Part shown: one piece after another, positions 1 through 10,011 of the stretch
How positions within the stretch are numbered: position 1 is the first letter of the stretch
Layout: every line of letters starts with the position of its first letter
Source of the DNA: an uncultured Photobacterium sp.
GTDB lineage: Bacteria > Pseudomonadota > Gammaproteobacteria > Enterobacterales > Vibrionaceae
Assembly: GCF_947039875.1 (NCBI RefSeq)
Contig: NZ_CAMRAN010000033.1
Location: forward strand, 1-44,121
DNA length: 44,121 nt
Direction: 5' to 3'
The notes under the pieces: generated by a model
What the model saw: only the letters and a program-made list of their open reading frames with translations
What the model was told of the DNA's origin: nothing
Databases searched by the model: none
Made by a program: the position numbers and the translations under genes

Positions 1-2093
1 AACCTCAAACCAATGTTGCACCAGTAGAACAGGCAGCACCGTATGTTGAACCTCAAACCAATGTTGCACCAGTAGAACAGGCAGCACCGTATGTTGAACC
101 TCAGCCATACGTTGAGCCAGTAGAACAGGCAGCACCGTATGTTGAACCTCAGCCATATGTTGCGCCAGTAGAAGAAGCTGTACCGTATGTTGAACCTCAA
201 GCCAATGTTGCGCCAGTAGAACAGGCAGCACCGTATGTTGAACCTCAGCCATATGCTGCATCAGTAGGACATGCTGCGCCGATACAAGGTTTATCTGTTT
301 CTGCACTGGAGCGTGAGCTTGAAAGAGATGAAGATTTTACTGTTGCCGTTGATGAACAAACACAGCATGTGATTAATACTGTTGTTAGTGAGCAACCAGC
401 GGCATCACAAGTCTATGCGGAACCTGTTGCTGCGTCTTTTGCACCGATAGCTGATGTTGATACCTCAGAAGAGGGGTTAACAGACGAGGAAATTTTCCTA
501 AAACGTATTCGTGATAAACAAAAAGAACAAGCGCACCTTGCAGGATTAGATAATCCATTTTTAATGCAAAATGAGCCTGATCTTCCGGTTCCAACATCAC
601 CAATGCCGACATTGGATCTTTTACAACCAGCACGTAAAACGGTTGAGAAAGCGTCAGATGAAGAGTTGCAAGCGATTGCTGCTTTGATTGAATCAAAACT
701 TGCGGATTATAAAATCAAAGTCCAAGTTAAAGGTATTTATCCTGGCCCTGTTATTACTCGCTATGAACTTGATCTTGCTCCCGGAGTAAAAGTTAGCCGT
801 ATTTCTGGCCTATCAAAAGATTTAGCGCGCGCATTATCAACCACATCAGTACGTGTTGTTGAAGTAATTCCGGGTAAACCTTACATTGGTTTAGAGCTAC
901 CGAATAAGAGTCGTGAAACGGTTTATATGTCGGAAGTGATTGCCAGTGAGCAATTCCAAAATGTTGGTGGCGCATTACCTATCGTGCTTGGTAACGATAT
1001 TGCGGGTGAAGCCGTTGTTGCTGATTTAAGCAAGATGCCGCACTTATTGGTAGCAGGTACTACAGGTTCTGGTAAATCAGTTGGCGTAAACGTGATGATT
1101 TTGAGCTTACTTTATAAATGTAAGCCAGAAGATTGCCGCTTTATTATGATTGACCCGAAAATGTTGGAATTATCGATTTATGAAGGTATTCCACATCTAT
1201 TAACGGAAGTGGTTACGGACATGAAAGATGCCGGTAATGCACTACGTTGGTGTGTCGGTGAAATGGAACGCCGTTATAAAGTATTAGCCGCCTGTGGTGT
1301 ACGTAGCCTTGCAGGTTATAACGCCAAACTAAAAGAAGCAGCAGAAGCGGGTCACCCAATTCACGATCCATTGTGGAAACCAGGTGATACCATGGACGAA
1401 TACCCGCCACTATTGGAAAGCATGCCAAGCATTGTGGTGATCGTCGATGAATTTGCTGATTTGATGATGGTTGTTGGAAAGAAAGTTGAAGAATTGATTG
1501 CACGCCTTGCTCAAAAAGCACGTGCAGCCGGTATTCACTTAGTATTAGCCACTCAACGTCCATCGGTTGATGTTATTACCGGCTTAATTAAGGCCAATAT
1601 TCCAACGCGAATGGCATTTACGGTTTCAACCAAAACTGACTCACGCACTATTCTTGATCAAGGTGGTGCAGAAACATTGTTAGGTATGGGTGATATGCTG
1701 TACTTACCATCAGGCCAAAGTCATACCATTCGTGTTCATGGTGCGTTTGCATCTGATGAAGATGTGCATAATGTGGTTAACGATTGGAAAGCGCGTAGTA
1801 AGCCCCAATATATAGATAGTATTCTAAATTCAGATCAAGGTGCAGATAGCTTGCTTCCGGGTGAAGCGCCATCGAGTGATGATGATTTAGATCAGCTATT
1901 TGATGAAGTGGCTGCTTTTGTTGCAGAAACGCGTCGAGCATCTATTTCAGGCGTACAGCGTCGATTTAAGATCGGTTATAACCGTGCTGCACGTATTGTT
2001 GATCAATTACAAGCACATGGCATCGTGAGTGCTCCTGGACATAATGCTAACCGCGAAGTGTTAGCGCCGCCGCCAGTACAGCATCACGATTAA
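1..2093 (+). CDS. ftsK: DNA translocase FtsK, C-terminal part (5' end outside window)
   Basis: FtsK is the septal DNA pump that moves chromosome ends through the closing septum and activates XerCD recombination at dif. The reading frame is open from base 3, so the gene is truncated by the window edge; the membrane N-terminus is not seen. The visible part starts with a Pro/Gln/Val/Glu-rich linker of near-identical 16-residue repeats (bases 3-290). The RecA-like motor follows: Walker A GTTGSGKS at 1056-1079 and Walker B ([11 protein letters not shown]) near 1430-1460. The final ~65 residues are the winged-helix gamma domain ([13 protein letters not shown]...[17 protein letters not shown]) that reads KOPS. 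An ATG at 369 is internal, not the start. A hairpin follows the stop and lolA lies 103 bp downstream, the usual gammaproteobacterial order. Confidence 0.97.
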   Translation, partial: PQTNVAPVEQAAPYVEPQTNVAPVEQAAPYVEPQPYVEPVEQAAPYVEPQPYVAPVEEAVPYVEPQANVAPVEQAAPYVEPQPYAASVGHAAPIQGLSVSALERELERDEDFTVAVDEQTQHVINTVVSEQPAASQVYAEPVAASFAPIADVDTSEEGLTDEEIFLKRIRDKQKEQAHLAGLDNPFLMQNEPDLPVPTSPMPTLDLLQPARKTVEKASDEELQAIAALIESKLADYKIKVQVKGIYPGPVITRYELDLAPGVKVSRISGLSKDLARALSTTSVRVVEVIPGKPYIGLELPNKSRETVYMSEVIASEQFQNVGGALPIVLGNDIAGEAVVADLSKMPHLLVAGTTGSGKSVGVNVMILSLLYKCKPEDCRFIMIDPKMLELSIYEGIPHLLTEVVTDMKDAGNALRWCVGEMERRYKVLAACGVRSLAGYNAKLKEAAEAGHPIHDPLWKPGDTMDEYPPLLESMPSIVVIVDEFADLMMVVGKKVEELIARLAQKARAAGIHLVLATQRPSVDVITGLIKANIPTRMAFTVSTKTDSRTILDQGGAETLLGMGDMLYLPSGQSHTIRVHGAFASDEDVHNVVNDWKARSKPQYIDSILNSDQGADSLLPGEAPSSDDDLDQLFDEVAAFVAETRRASISGVQRRFKIGYNRAARIVDQLQAHGIVSAPGHNANREVLAPPPVQHHD
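3..290 (+). repeat. 48-bp coding tandem repeat in the FtsK linker
   Basis: Units start at 3, 51, 99, 147, 195 and 243, exactly 48 bp apart. Each encodes a variant of [16 protein letters not shown]. The first two units are identical over their full visible length, units 3-5 differ at a few codons, and unit 6 degenerates after about 20 bases. The array may continue left of the window. Because the unit is 16 codons, copy-number change keeps the frame. Confidence 0.95.
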
Positions 2094-2141
2094 TGTCTAG
2101 CGATAAACAACCATGATGCTTTAAGCACTAAAGTGTAAATA

Positions 2142-2174
2142 AAACCGCTGTGGTAGTGATTATCACAGCGGTTT
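2142..2174 (+). terminator. Perfect hairpin between ftsK and lolA
   Basis: The arms AAACCGCTGTG (2142-2152) and CACAGCGGTTT (2164-2174) pair over 11 bp around an 11-nt loop. Only TTT follows before mixed sequence, so it may be a weak terminator or attenuator ahead of lolA. Confidence 0.6.
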
Positions 2175-2196
2175 AATACTAAAGAGGTTAGCGAAT

Positions 2197-2817
2197 ATGA
2201 TGAAGAAACTCGTAATGAGCATGTTAGTTGCCGCACCAATGTTGGTTGCGTCAAGTGCATGGGCTGCAACTCCGCAACAAGCACTAAGTAGCCGTCTTGA
2301 TAAAGTGAATGCATTTAGCGCTAACTTTACTCAAAAAGTCACCAGCCCTGATGGTGAAGTTTTAGTGAATGGTACTGGCGACTTATCGATTAAACGCCCT
2401 AATTTATTTCGTTGGAAAACCGTAACACCGGATGAAAGTTTATTGGTTTCTGATGGTAAAACAGTATGGTATTACAGCCCATTTGTAGAGCAAGTAACAG
2501 CAATGTGGCTTAAAGATGCTACAGAGCAAACCCCGTTTGTATTATTAACCCGTAATAGTGCAAGTGATTGGTCGAAGTATAATGTCGCTCAGTTAGTGGA
2601 TACCTTTACCTTAACCCCAAAAGATAAAACATCATCAATGGATAAATTTGTGGTCACGGTATCAAAAGCAGGTGATGTACGTAATTTCTCAGTCATTGAA
2701 ACTGATGGACAACGCAGCCAGTATGTCTTGAGCGATTTTAAACGCACAACACCAGCTGCCAGTTTATTTACCTTTACACCGCCAAAAGGTGTGGAATTAG
2801 ATGACCAACGTAACTAA
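2197..2817 (+). CDS. lolA: Outer-membrane lipoprotein carrier protein LolA
   Basis: LolA is the periplasmic chaperone that takes lipoproteins from the LolCDE ABC transporter at the inner membrane and hands them to LolB at the outer membrane. The 206-residue product has a classical signal peptide (KK, then a hydrophobic stretch, cleavage expected after ...SSAWA, residue 23). The mature sequence has the family pattern: F.A.F.Q near the N-terminus, a GDLSIKRPNLFRWKT segment, and LLVSDGKTVWYYSPFVEQVT. An AGAGG at 2183-2187 precedes two consecutive ATGs (2197 and 2200), and either could start the protein. It lies between ftsK and rarA, the standard arrangement, and is followed by a good rho-independent terminator. 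Confidence 0.96.
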   Translation: MMKKLVMSMLVAAPMLVASSAWAATPQQALSSRLDKVNAFSANFTQKVTSPDGEVLVNGTGDLSIKRPNLFRWKTVTPDESLLVSDGKTVWYYSPFVEQVTAMWLKDATEQTPFVLLTRNSASDWSKYNVAQLVDTFTLTPKDKTSSMDKFVVTVSKAGDVRNFSVIETDGQRSQYVLSDFKRTTPAASLFTFTPPKGVELDDQRN

Positions 2818-2843
2818 TTGTTATTCTAATTAATTATTATGAG

Positions 2844-2869
2844 AAGGTGGCGAATGAGCCACCTTTTTC
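2844..2869 (+). terminator. Rho-independent terminator after lolA
   Basis: Stem AAGGTGGC (2844-2851) / GCCACCTT (2858-2865), 6-nt loop, followed by a T-rich run (TTTTTCT). Confidence 0.85.
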
Positions 2870-2890
2870 TGTCTTAGGGGAGTCATTATA

Positions 2891-4231
2891 TTGAATAATT
2901 TCAGCCTAGATTTTGCCTCAGATTTTAGACCATTGGCAGCAAGAATGCGGCCACGAACGGTAGAGGAATATATTGGTCAGCAACATATTCTTGGTGAAGG
3001 AAAGCCGTTACGTCGAGCATTAAAAGCGGGTCAATTGCACTCGATGATTTTGTGGGGACCACCAGGAACAGGTAAAACAACGTTAGCTGAAGTGGCTGCC
3101 AATTATGCCAATGCTGAAGTTGAACGCGTCTCTGCGGTTACCTCTGGCATTAAAGATATTCGCGCAGCAATAGATAAAGCGCGTGATAATAAAATGGCAG
3201 GCAGACGGACTATTTTATTTGTTGATGAGGTGCATCGGTTCAATAAAAGCCAGCAAGATGCGTTTTTGCCACACATTGAAGATGGCACCGTGACTTTTAT
3301 TGGTGCGACTACTGAAAATCCTTCGTTTGAGCTTAATAACGCTCTGTTATCCCGTGCTCGGGTATATAAATTAAAATCCCTTGAAGATGATGAAATTCTT
3401 GAAGTGATTGAACAAGCGTTAACAGATAAAGAACGTGGTATTAGCGAAACTGATTTTGTGTTTGTCGGTGAAGTTAAACATCAGTTAGCTGAGTTTGTGC
3501 GTGGTGATGCACGAATGTCACTCAATTATCTTGAACAGCTGATTGATATGGCTGAAGAAGATGAGCAGGGTATCAAACAAATTACGGTTGAGTTGTTGGC
3601 TGAAGTGACAGGTGAAAAAGTCGCTCGGTTTGATAACAAAGGCGATCTTTGGTATGACATGATCTCTGCGGTACATAAATCTATTCGTGGTTCTAATGCC
3701 GATGGTGCGCTGTATTGGTTTGCGAGAATGCTGCAAGCAGGGTGTGATCCACTGTATGTTGCGCGTCGATTATTAGCCATTGCATCAGAAGATATCGGTA
3801 ATGCTGATCCTCGTGCGATGCAAGTGGCGGTGTCGGCATGGGATTGTTATACCCGCGTTGGCGCTTATGAAGGTGAACGCGCAATAGCCCAAGCCATTGT
3901 CTATTTAGCCTGTGCTGCCAAAAGTAATGCGGTGTATGTTGCGTTCAACCTTGCTAAAGCCGATGCGCGTGAATTTCCTGATTTTGAAGTGCCGCCACAT
4001 TTGCGTAATGCGCCAACCAAACTGATGAAAGAATTGGGTTATGGTGAAGGGTATCGTTATGCTCATGATGAGCCAGGTGCTTATGCTCCCGGTGAAGTGT
4101 ATTTACCGCGTGAAATTCGTGATCGGGTTTATTATCAGCCTTCAAAACGGGGTCTAGAGATAAAAATATCCGAAAAGTTGGAATATCTTGCTTCTTTAGA
4201 TGCAAAAAGCCCGCTAAAGCGCTACCAATAA
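2891..4231 (+). CDS. rarA: Replication-associated recombination protein A (AAA+ ATPase RarA/MgsA)
   Basis: RarA is a clamp-loader-like AAA+ ATPase that acts at stalled replication forks. The 446-residue length matches the family. Walker A GPPGTGKT is at residues 56-63 and Walker [12 protein letters not shown] around residues 108-118. A sensor-like segment ([24 protein letters not shown]) follows, then the C-terminal tetramerisation region ([40 protein letters not shown]). The start is a TTG at 2891; it is favoured by an AGGGGAG ribosome site at 2876-2882 with 8-nt spacing and by an N-terminus that aligns with the family. It lies between lolA and serS, as in enteric bacteria. Confidence 0.96.
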   Translation: MNNFSLDFASDFRPLAARMRPRTVEEYIGQQHILGEGKPLRRALKAGQLHSMILWGPPGTGKTTLAEVAANYANAEVERVSAVTSGIKDIRAAIDKARDNKMAGRRTILFVDEVHRFNKSQQDAFLPHIEDGTVTFIGATTENPSFELNNALLSRARVYKLKSLEDDEILEVIEQALTDKERGISETDFVFVGEVKHQLAEFVRGDARMSLNYLEQLIDMAEEDEQGIKQITVELLAEVTGEKVARFDNKGDLWYDMISAVHKSIRGSNADGALYWFARMLQAGCDPLYVARRLLAIASEDIGNADPRAMQVAVSAWDCYTRVGAYEGERAIAQAIVYLACAAKSNAVYVAFNLAKADAREFPDFEVPPHLRNAPTKLMKELGYGEGYRYAHDEPGAYAPGEVYLPREIRDRVYYQPSKRGLEIKISEKLEYLASLDAKSPLKRYQ

Positions 4232-4342
4232 TAAGGCTTTTTGGGTATCGTTAAGTGATTGGCAACAATTTGTTATGGTTGCCTCCCAACTACAACTATT
4301 TTAATAAGAAATGCCTAAATAACGCGCATTTCAGACTATTAA

Positions 4343-5665
<1,323 letters not shown>

Positions 5666-5699
5666 TCACCGATACTGCACTATAAGCGTTAAGTTAAAG

Positions 5700-5727
5700 A
5701 ACCCAGCCGATAAGGCTGGGTTTTTTT
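5700..5727 (+). terminator. Rho-independent terminator after serS
   Basis: Stem AACCCAGCC (5700-5708) / GGCTGGGTT (5714-5722), 5-nt loop GATAA, then an uninterrupted T run to 5727. Confidence 0.93.
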
Positions 5728-5842
5728 ATGGCAGCAAGGTGGTGAAGTTTAGAGAAAGCGAGTGTCGAGATTAATAGCTATGCTGTTTATTGCTTTGCCT
5801 CGCCCTTATTTCCTTCGATCTTTATGGACGATTTATACCTGA

Positions 5843-6310
5843 GATTACCCCACCGATAAACCCAATTTATCGGGTAGTTTGAGTCAAATCGTGACCAAGG
5901 TTGGCGAGCTAAGAAAGCAAGATCTGACCTTTAGTAACCCAAGTCAGGAAGTAAAAAAAGTTATTACCCAAATTAAAGGTAAAGCCGATGCCATTATTTT
6001 AGTGGCGCATATGGGGATCGGTAACGAAAACAACATTACCGATACTGGTGTAGGTGATATTGCACGTGCCAATCCAGAGTTAGTGGTCATTGTTGTAGGT
6101 CATATACACGTAAAAGTGGATAAGGCGATGACCAATGGCGTTATTATTACTGAACCGTATAAATATGGTCGCGCGTTATCTTGCGTTTATTTGAATTTCA
6201 AAAAGATGTGCAGGGAAAATACACCTTAATCAATTAAAGGTAGCTTCATTTACACTATGAATAAATTACCATCAGACCCAATGATGGAAGCTATCTTTAA
6301 GCCTTATCAT
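5843..6310 (+). pseudogene. Decayed 5'-nucleotidase / cyclic-nucleotide phosphodiesterase-like remnant
   Basis: A 128-codon open stretch in one frame (5843-6229, no good start; a TTG at 5879 is the only candidate) encodes an internal slice of a calcineurin-like metallophosphatase/5'-nucleotidase. It carries ADAIILVAHMGIG and, later, VVIVVGHIHVKVD, which match the two conserved blocks of the family (AHxG and GHxH). It then reads ITEPYKYGRALS. The N-terminal metal-binding half and the C-terminal nucleotide-binding domain are missing. Near 6200 the homology appears to move to another frame (reading F-Q-K-D-V-Q-G-K-Y-T-L), and near 6240-6310 to a third (..MNKLPSDPMMEAIFKPYHH). This indicates multiple frameshifts. 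No ribosome site is seen. It is a relic, not a working enzyme. Confidence 0.75.
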
Positions 6311-6322
6311 CACACACTTCAA

Positions 6323-6349
6323 AAGGGCGTATCATGCGCCCTTAATTTA
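6323..6349 (+). terminator. Hairpin terminator following the nucleotidase remnant
   Basis: Stem AAGGGCG (6323-6329) / CGCCCTT (6337-6343) followed by AATTTAT. It is probably the old terminator of the decayed gene. Confidence 0.55.
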
Positions 6350-6630
6350 TTCTACCCATGCTGCTGCCTTTCTTTGTTCAATAAGTGTCATAACTAGAGT
6401 TGATGTTTAATAGCGTTCAATATATTGCAAGTAGAATAATATATTTGCATTTTTTAATATGGTAGTAAGTGTTTATACTTTTTCTATATAAAAGTAGTAT
6501 TATTTTCTATACATTGCTTGAATTATAGATGTAAATGAAATTTATTTCCCCGCTTATATCCCTATAATGTAATACATTATTATCGCGCTACAGGACGATG
6601 ATTTAAATAATTATTAAATAAGGGAATATT
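6344..6630. other. AT-rich gene-free leader upstream of the EamA transporter
   Basis: No ORF with coding character was found. A TATAAT-like hexamer lies near 6561 (CCCTATAATG) but no convincing -35 was found. The stretch presumably holds the promoter of the following gene. Confidence 0.4.
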
Positions 6631-7515
6631 ATGAATTCAAAGCTACTCACTACCTTTCTTTTTATTTCTGTTTGTTTAATTTGGGGAACGACTTGGTTTG
6701 CTATGGAAGTGGCATTGAATTCTATTCCACCTATTTTTGCAACAGGGCTACGTTTTTTAATTGCGGCACCTCTACTGGTGGTATTGGCAAAAGCCTTCAG
6801 CCAGCCACTGCTGTTCCCAAAAGGTAAGCGTCGGTGGTTATTTATTGTCGCACTGATGTACTTTGCTATTCCGTTTACGTTGATGATCTTTGGTGAGCAA
6901 TACATATCTTCTGGTTTAGCATCGATTATTTTTGCCAATATGCCTGTTGCGGTAATGCTGATGTCTGGCTTATTCCTCGGTTTAAGACTGGAAAAGCATC
7001 AAATATTTGGGTTAATTACAGCCGTTGTGAGTTTATGTTTCATTCTTGCAAATGAAATGCAGATGGGAGGCGATGATTATCTCATTGGTACCGTTTGTTT
7101 AGGTGTTGCTGTTGCTATGCATGCTATTATGTATGTATTGGTTCAAAAGCACTGTCAAGGTATTGAAGTACTGACCTATAATGCGTTACCGAGTTTTATT
7201 GCTTCTCTATTTTTATTTGCGGTTTCAGCTGTGAGTGAAAACGTAAATGTTGAAGTATTTACTTGGGATTCAATTTCAGCTGTTATTTATCTTGGCTTGG
7301 TGGCGAGTGTTGGCGGTATTGTTGCTTATTTCAAACTGGTACAGATATCAACCCCTTTTAAAGCATCTATCTGTTTTCTAATTTTCCCTGTGGTTGCGCT
7401 ATTTATTTCTAGTTACATTAATGGTGCGGCATTGTCTCTGCAATCATTGGTAATGATGTTTCCTCTTCTTTTGGGTATTTTATTAACTAAAGTGCCGAGA
7501 GGTATTTTCAAGTAG
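6631..7515 (+). CDS. DMT-superfamily EamA-type inner-membrane transporter
   Basis: The 294-residue, very hydrophobic protein has about ten predicted membrane helices in two EamA repeats. The first opens with LIWGTTWFAMEVALNSIPPIFATGLRFL, typical of the drug/metabolite transporter superfamily (W/GxxxF..K/E and R at the end of helix 2). The second repeat starts near residue 150. Relatives export amino acids or other small metabolites; the substrate cannot be read from the sequence. An AGGGAA box lies just upstream of the ATG. It stands alone, flanked by a pseudogene and a repeat-rich gap, and ends in its own terminator, so it is probably monocistronic. Confidence 0.9.
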   Translation: MNSKLLTTFLFISVCLIWGTTWFAMEVALNSIPPIFATGLRFLIAAPLLVVLAKAFSQPLLFPKGKRRWLFIVALMYFAIPFTLMIFGEQYISSGLASIIFANMPVAVMLMSGLFLGLRLEKHQIFGLITAVVSLCFILANEMQMGGDDYLIGTVCLGVAVAMHAIMYVLVQKHCQGIEVLTYNALPSFIASLFLFAVSAVSENVNVEVFTWDSISAVIYLGLVASVGGIVAYFKLVQISTPFKASICFLIFPVVALFISSYINGAALSLQSLVMMFPLLLGILLTKVPRGIFK

Positions 7516-7594
7516 CGTTCTGCTGTAAAAACAGTGAGCAGTAATTAAGATTGCTTTCTTACTGGAACATCAAAGGCTGATTAATTTTGTTATT

Positions 7595-7627
7595 GGCATA
7601 GACAAGTATTTATTGTCTATGCCTTTC
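7595..7627 (+). terminator. Rho-independent terminator after the EamA transporter
   Basis: Stem GGCATAGACAA (7595-7605) / TTGTCTATGCC (7613-7623), 7-nt loop, followed by TTTC. Confidence 0.75.
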
Positions 7628-7660
7628 GATTATTGGTTTTTATTGTGAGCACAGCAATCC

Positions 7661-7720
7661 CGTTATTCCCTACAGTGAGGTTACGAACGAGATAGGGAAT
7701 CTACTGTCTGCGTGTTGTAG
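7661..7720 (+). repeat. REP-like palindromic repeat, copy 1
   Basis: The unit contains ATTCCCTACAGTGAGG followed by TTACGAACGAGATAGGGAAT, then CTACT and a GCGTGTTGTAG tail. ATTCCCT and AGGGAAT form the short palindrome arms. The core is shared base for base with copy 3 (7862-7921). Confidence 0.8.
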
Positions 7721-7774
7721 AGTCAGTATTTTTGTTGGAATTCTAGCGTATTTTCATTGGTGTTTTTGAGGCTC

Positions 7775-7829
7775 CATCACGCAGTGAGTAGATCCCGAAT
7801 AGCCTCGTCCCTCAACTTTCGGGATGACG
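7775..7829 (-). repeat. REP-like palindromic repeat, copy 2 (inverted, diverged)
   Basis: Read on the minus strand it runs CGTCATCCCGAAAGTTGAGG, then GACGAGGCTATTCGGGATCT, then ACTCACTGCGTGATGGAG. It shares the layout of copies 1 and 3 (CGTCATxCCC, GAGG, ACGA, GGGATCTACT, GCGTG) but has a different palindrome core (TCCCGAA/TTCGGGA). Confidence 0.65.
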
Positions 7830-7861
7830 ATAATGGGCTGAGTGAATGCCAAGCCTCATTC

Positions 7862-7921
7862 CGTCATTCCCTACAGTGAGGTTACGAACGAGATAGGGAA
7901 TCTACTACTCACGCGTTGTAG
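7862..7921 (+). repeat. REP-like palindromic repeat, copy 3
   Basis: A direct repeat of copy 1 about 200 bp downstream. It is identical through ATTCCCTACAGTGAGG and the following TTACGAACGAGATAGGGAAT, with a diverged tail (ACTCACGCGTTGTAG). Confidence 0.8.
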
Positions 7922-8215
7922 GGTTAATTTTATCTTTTTAGGGCTTCTGTCCGTTAAATATCACTAAATGTGTATTATCGTTATTGTTAATCTAAGTAAC
8001 AAAATAACAACGTAATGTTTTGACTGATTTCTATGGATAAAGCTTATTAAAATATGACCAAATCGATATTTTTTGTATGAATTGAGATCACGTTGTTAGT
8101 ACACATAAATAGCCATACTGTTAAATACCGTCTCTATAGGCGGTATTTTTACATCAGAAGCACAACCGTCAATCAGGTAGTAGCTGTGCCTCGCCCCTAT
8201 AACCCTATATCCCAA

Positions 8216-8243
8216 CCAAAAAAAGGGCACGAAAAGTGCCCTT
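8216..8243 (-). terminator. Rho-independent terminator of the DAACS symporter
   Basis: On the minus strand: AAGGGCAC, loop TTTTC, GTGCCCTT, then a T run (the A run at 8216-8224 of the + strand). Confidence 0.88.
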
Positions 8244-8277
8244 GAATTATGTTATGTTCGCAAGTTTTTACTCGCTG

Positions 8278-9603
8278 TTATGATTTCTGTGCTTGAGGTT
8301 GAGGGTTCGGATGGAAACGAACCGCTTCATCTTCTGTTGCTGCTAGTGGATCATTAAAACGCGCAATATCCATTTCACCTTCAGACTTAGCGACAATACA
8401 GGTTACAACGCTGTCACCCGTAATATTAACCGCAGTACGGATCATATCCAGTAGACGGTCAACACCCATAATCAGTGCGATACCTTCAACCGGTAGACCC
8501 ACTTGGTTTAGTACCATCGCCAACATAATAAGACCAACCCCAGGAACACCCGCCGTACCGACTGATGCTAATGTTGCAGTTAGAATAACCATGAGGTAAT
8601 CAGTCATTGTAAGGTCGATATTAAACGCTTGAGCAATAAATACTGTTGCCACACCTTGCATGATCGCGGTGCCGTCCATATTAATGGTTGCACCAAGGGG
8701 AACTGTAAATGAGGCAATTTTATTGTTAACACCTAAACGCTTAGTCGCCGTTTCCATCGTTACAGGAATGGTTGCATTTGATGATGCGGTTGAGAACGCA
8801 AACATCACTGCATCTTCCATTTTCTTCAAGAACGTAATTGGGCTTAAACCGGTAAACGCTTTTAGCATCACGCTGTAAGTGATTAAAGCATGGAATAACA
8901 GTGCAGCCACTAAGACTAAGAAATAGTTAATTAAACTAAAGATCGCATCTAAGCCTAAACCTGTGAATAATTTTGCCATTAAGAAGAACACACCGTATGG
9001 GGCAATGTTCATTAATAACGCCACCAACTTCATGATCACTTCATTTAAATCAGCAAAGATTGCCGCCAGACGCTCGCCGGGTTTACCTGCAGCACTGATT
9101 GCGATGCCAAATAAAACCGCAAATACAATAATCTGAAGGGTATTACCACTTGCCATTGCGCTGATTGGGTTAGTTGGGAACATACCCACAATAACGCTGC
9201 CTAGTGATGGCGCTTCTTTAGATGCAAATGTTGTTGCTGCACTTAAATCAGCACCTGTACCAGGTTGGAAGATATTTGCCATGGTCAGTGCAAGGGTAAT
9301 GGCTAATGCCGTCGTTGTTAGATAAAACGCGAGAGTCTTACCTCCTAAACGACCCAATGTTGCTAAATCTTTTAATGAGCTAGTACCACAAACCAGTGAT
9401 ACAAATACTAGAGGCACTACTAACATTTTTAAGCTGGCAATAAAGATTTTACCACCGACATCAAACAGACCATTTACGATATAGTCATGAATAAAAGCGA
9501 CATCAGCAAAAAGGGAACGGATTATAAATCCTGTCAGAATACCTAAAATCATACCGAGGATCACTCGGCCAGTCAGTGACATTTTTTTCTTTTCTGTCGT
9601 CAT
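8278..9603 (-). CDS. Dicarboxylate/amino acid:cation symporter, acidic amino-acid (GltP/GltT) type
   Basis: The 441-residue inner-membrane protein belongs to the DAACS family of sodium- or proton-coupled glutamate/aspartate carriers. Family signatures are visible: the serine-rich hairpin-1 segment (AFSTASSNATIPVTMET), the cation-site motif NMDGTA, and hairpin 2/TM8 (GTAGVPGVGLIML ... DRLLDMIRTAVNITGDS). The Arg in DMIRTAVN aligns with the substrate-carboxylate arginine of glutamate carriers. This favours acidic amino acids over neutral ones, though C4-dicarboxylates are not excluded. An AAGGA site lies 8-9 nt before the ATG. A 408-bp upstream gap and its own terminator suggest independent transcription. 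Confidence 0.93.
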   Translation of the reverse strand: MTTEKKKMSLTGRVILGMILGILTGFIIRSLFADVAFIHDYIVNGLFDVGGKIFIASLKMLVVPLVFVSLVCGTSSLKDLATLGRLGGKTLAFYLTTTALAITLALTMANIFQPGTGADLSAATTFASKEAPSLGSVIVGMFPTNPISAMASGNTLQIIVFAVLFGIAISAAGKPGERLAAIFADLNEVIMKLVALLMNIAPYGVFFLMAKLFTGLGLDAIFSLINYFLVLVAALLFHALITYSVMLKAFTGLSPITFLKKMEDAVMFAFSTASSNATIPVTMETATKRLGVNNKIASFTVPLGATINMDGTAIMQGVATVFIAQAFNIDLTMTDYLMVILTATLASVGTAGVPGVGLIMLAMVLNQVGLPVEGIALIMGVDRLLDMIRTAVNITGDSVVTCIVAKSEGEMDIARFNDPLAATEDEAVRFHPNPQPQAQKS

Positions 9604-10011
9604 TAGAAATTATCCTTAATGTTTATTTCTCTCTGTCCATCGATTATCAGAGTGCGTTCGGAGAGTAGCAGTTATTCGTCTGTTAACGCGAAGTAATAAT
9701 TGATATTAACTGCTAAAGTTTGCGACATGTCACAAATTTTATACCGATTTAATGTTTATAAAATTTGATTTTAACTAAAATTTAACATAAATCGCGATTT
9801 GAATGTATAAATATGCAATAAACTGTTGTTTTTTCGAGGTGTATAGTCGGGATTTTCGAAGGCTAACTATTGGTTCGAAAAATAACGAGTAATAGGTTTG
9901 TTAACATGGCGATCAAAATAGGAAAGAGAAGACGGTCACGTATTGTTTGTATGAGGAGTATCAAAAATACGTGACTGTGGGGCTACATGTTAATGCAATT
10001 AAAACTGGTAA
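9604..10011. other. Gene-free promoter region upstream of the symporter, with two inverted repeats
   Basis: No coding sequence was recognised. The interval contains a pair of TTCGAA palindromes (9855-9860 and 9874-9879) within TTTTCGAA/TTCGAAAA arms. It also contains a 13-bp imperfect hairpin at 9932-9978 just beyond the end of the upstream gene. The stretch between them is AT-rich and presumably holds the symporter promoter on the minus strand. Confidence 0.5.
9932..9978. repeat. Long inverted repeat downstream of the CoA-disulfide-reductase-like gene
   Basis: The arms ACGGTCACGTATT (9932-9944) and AATACGTGACTGT (9966-9978) pair over 13 positions (one G-T wobble) around a 21-nt loop. The inner 10 bp, GTCACGTATT/AATACGTGAC, are perfect. 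Neither strand has a T run after it, so it is not a typical intrinsic terminator. Confidence 0.75.

Larger units (their letters stand above)
7516..8277. other. Gene-free region with terminators and REP-like cluster
   Basis: About 760 bp with no credible coding sequence. It contains the EamA terminator, three REP-like units, an orphan + strand hairpin (AAATACCG 8123-8130 / CGGTATTT 8141-8148 followed by T's) with no gene immediately upstream, and the terminator of the minus-strand symporter at its right end. Confidence 0.7.

Noticed and set aside
3..290. CRISPR-like array
   Set aside because: Repeats are contiguous with no unique spacers and are in frame within FtsK, so this is a coding tandem repeat.
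369..371. ATG as the start of ftsK
   Set aside because: The frame is open to the left edge through in-frame repeats that belong to the FtsK linker, so this is an internal methionine.
8123..8148. Intrinsic terminator marking an unseen plus-strand gene upstream
   Set aside because: The hairpin is real, but no coding frame precedes it within several hundred bases. It may be a leftover of a lost gene or a repeat remnant.
9726..9740. CRP-like TGCGA-CATG-TCACA before the symporter
   Set aside because: The half-sites are separated by 4 bp instead of 6, so it does not fit a CRP site.
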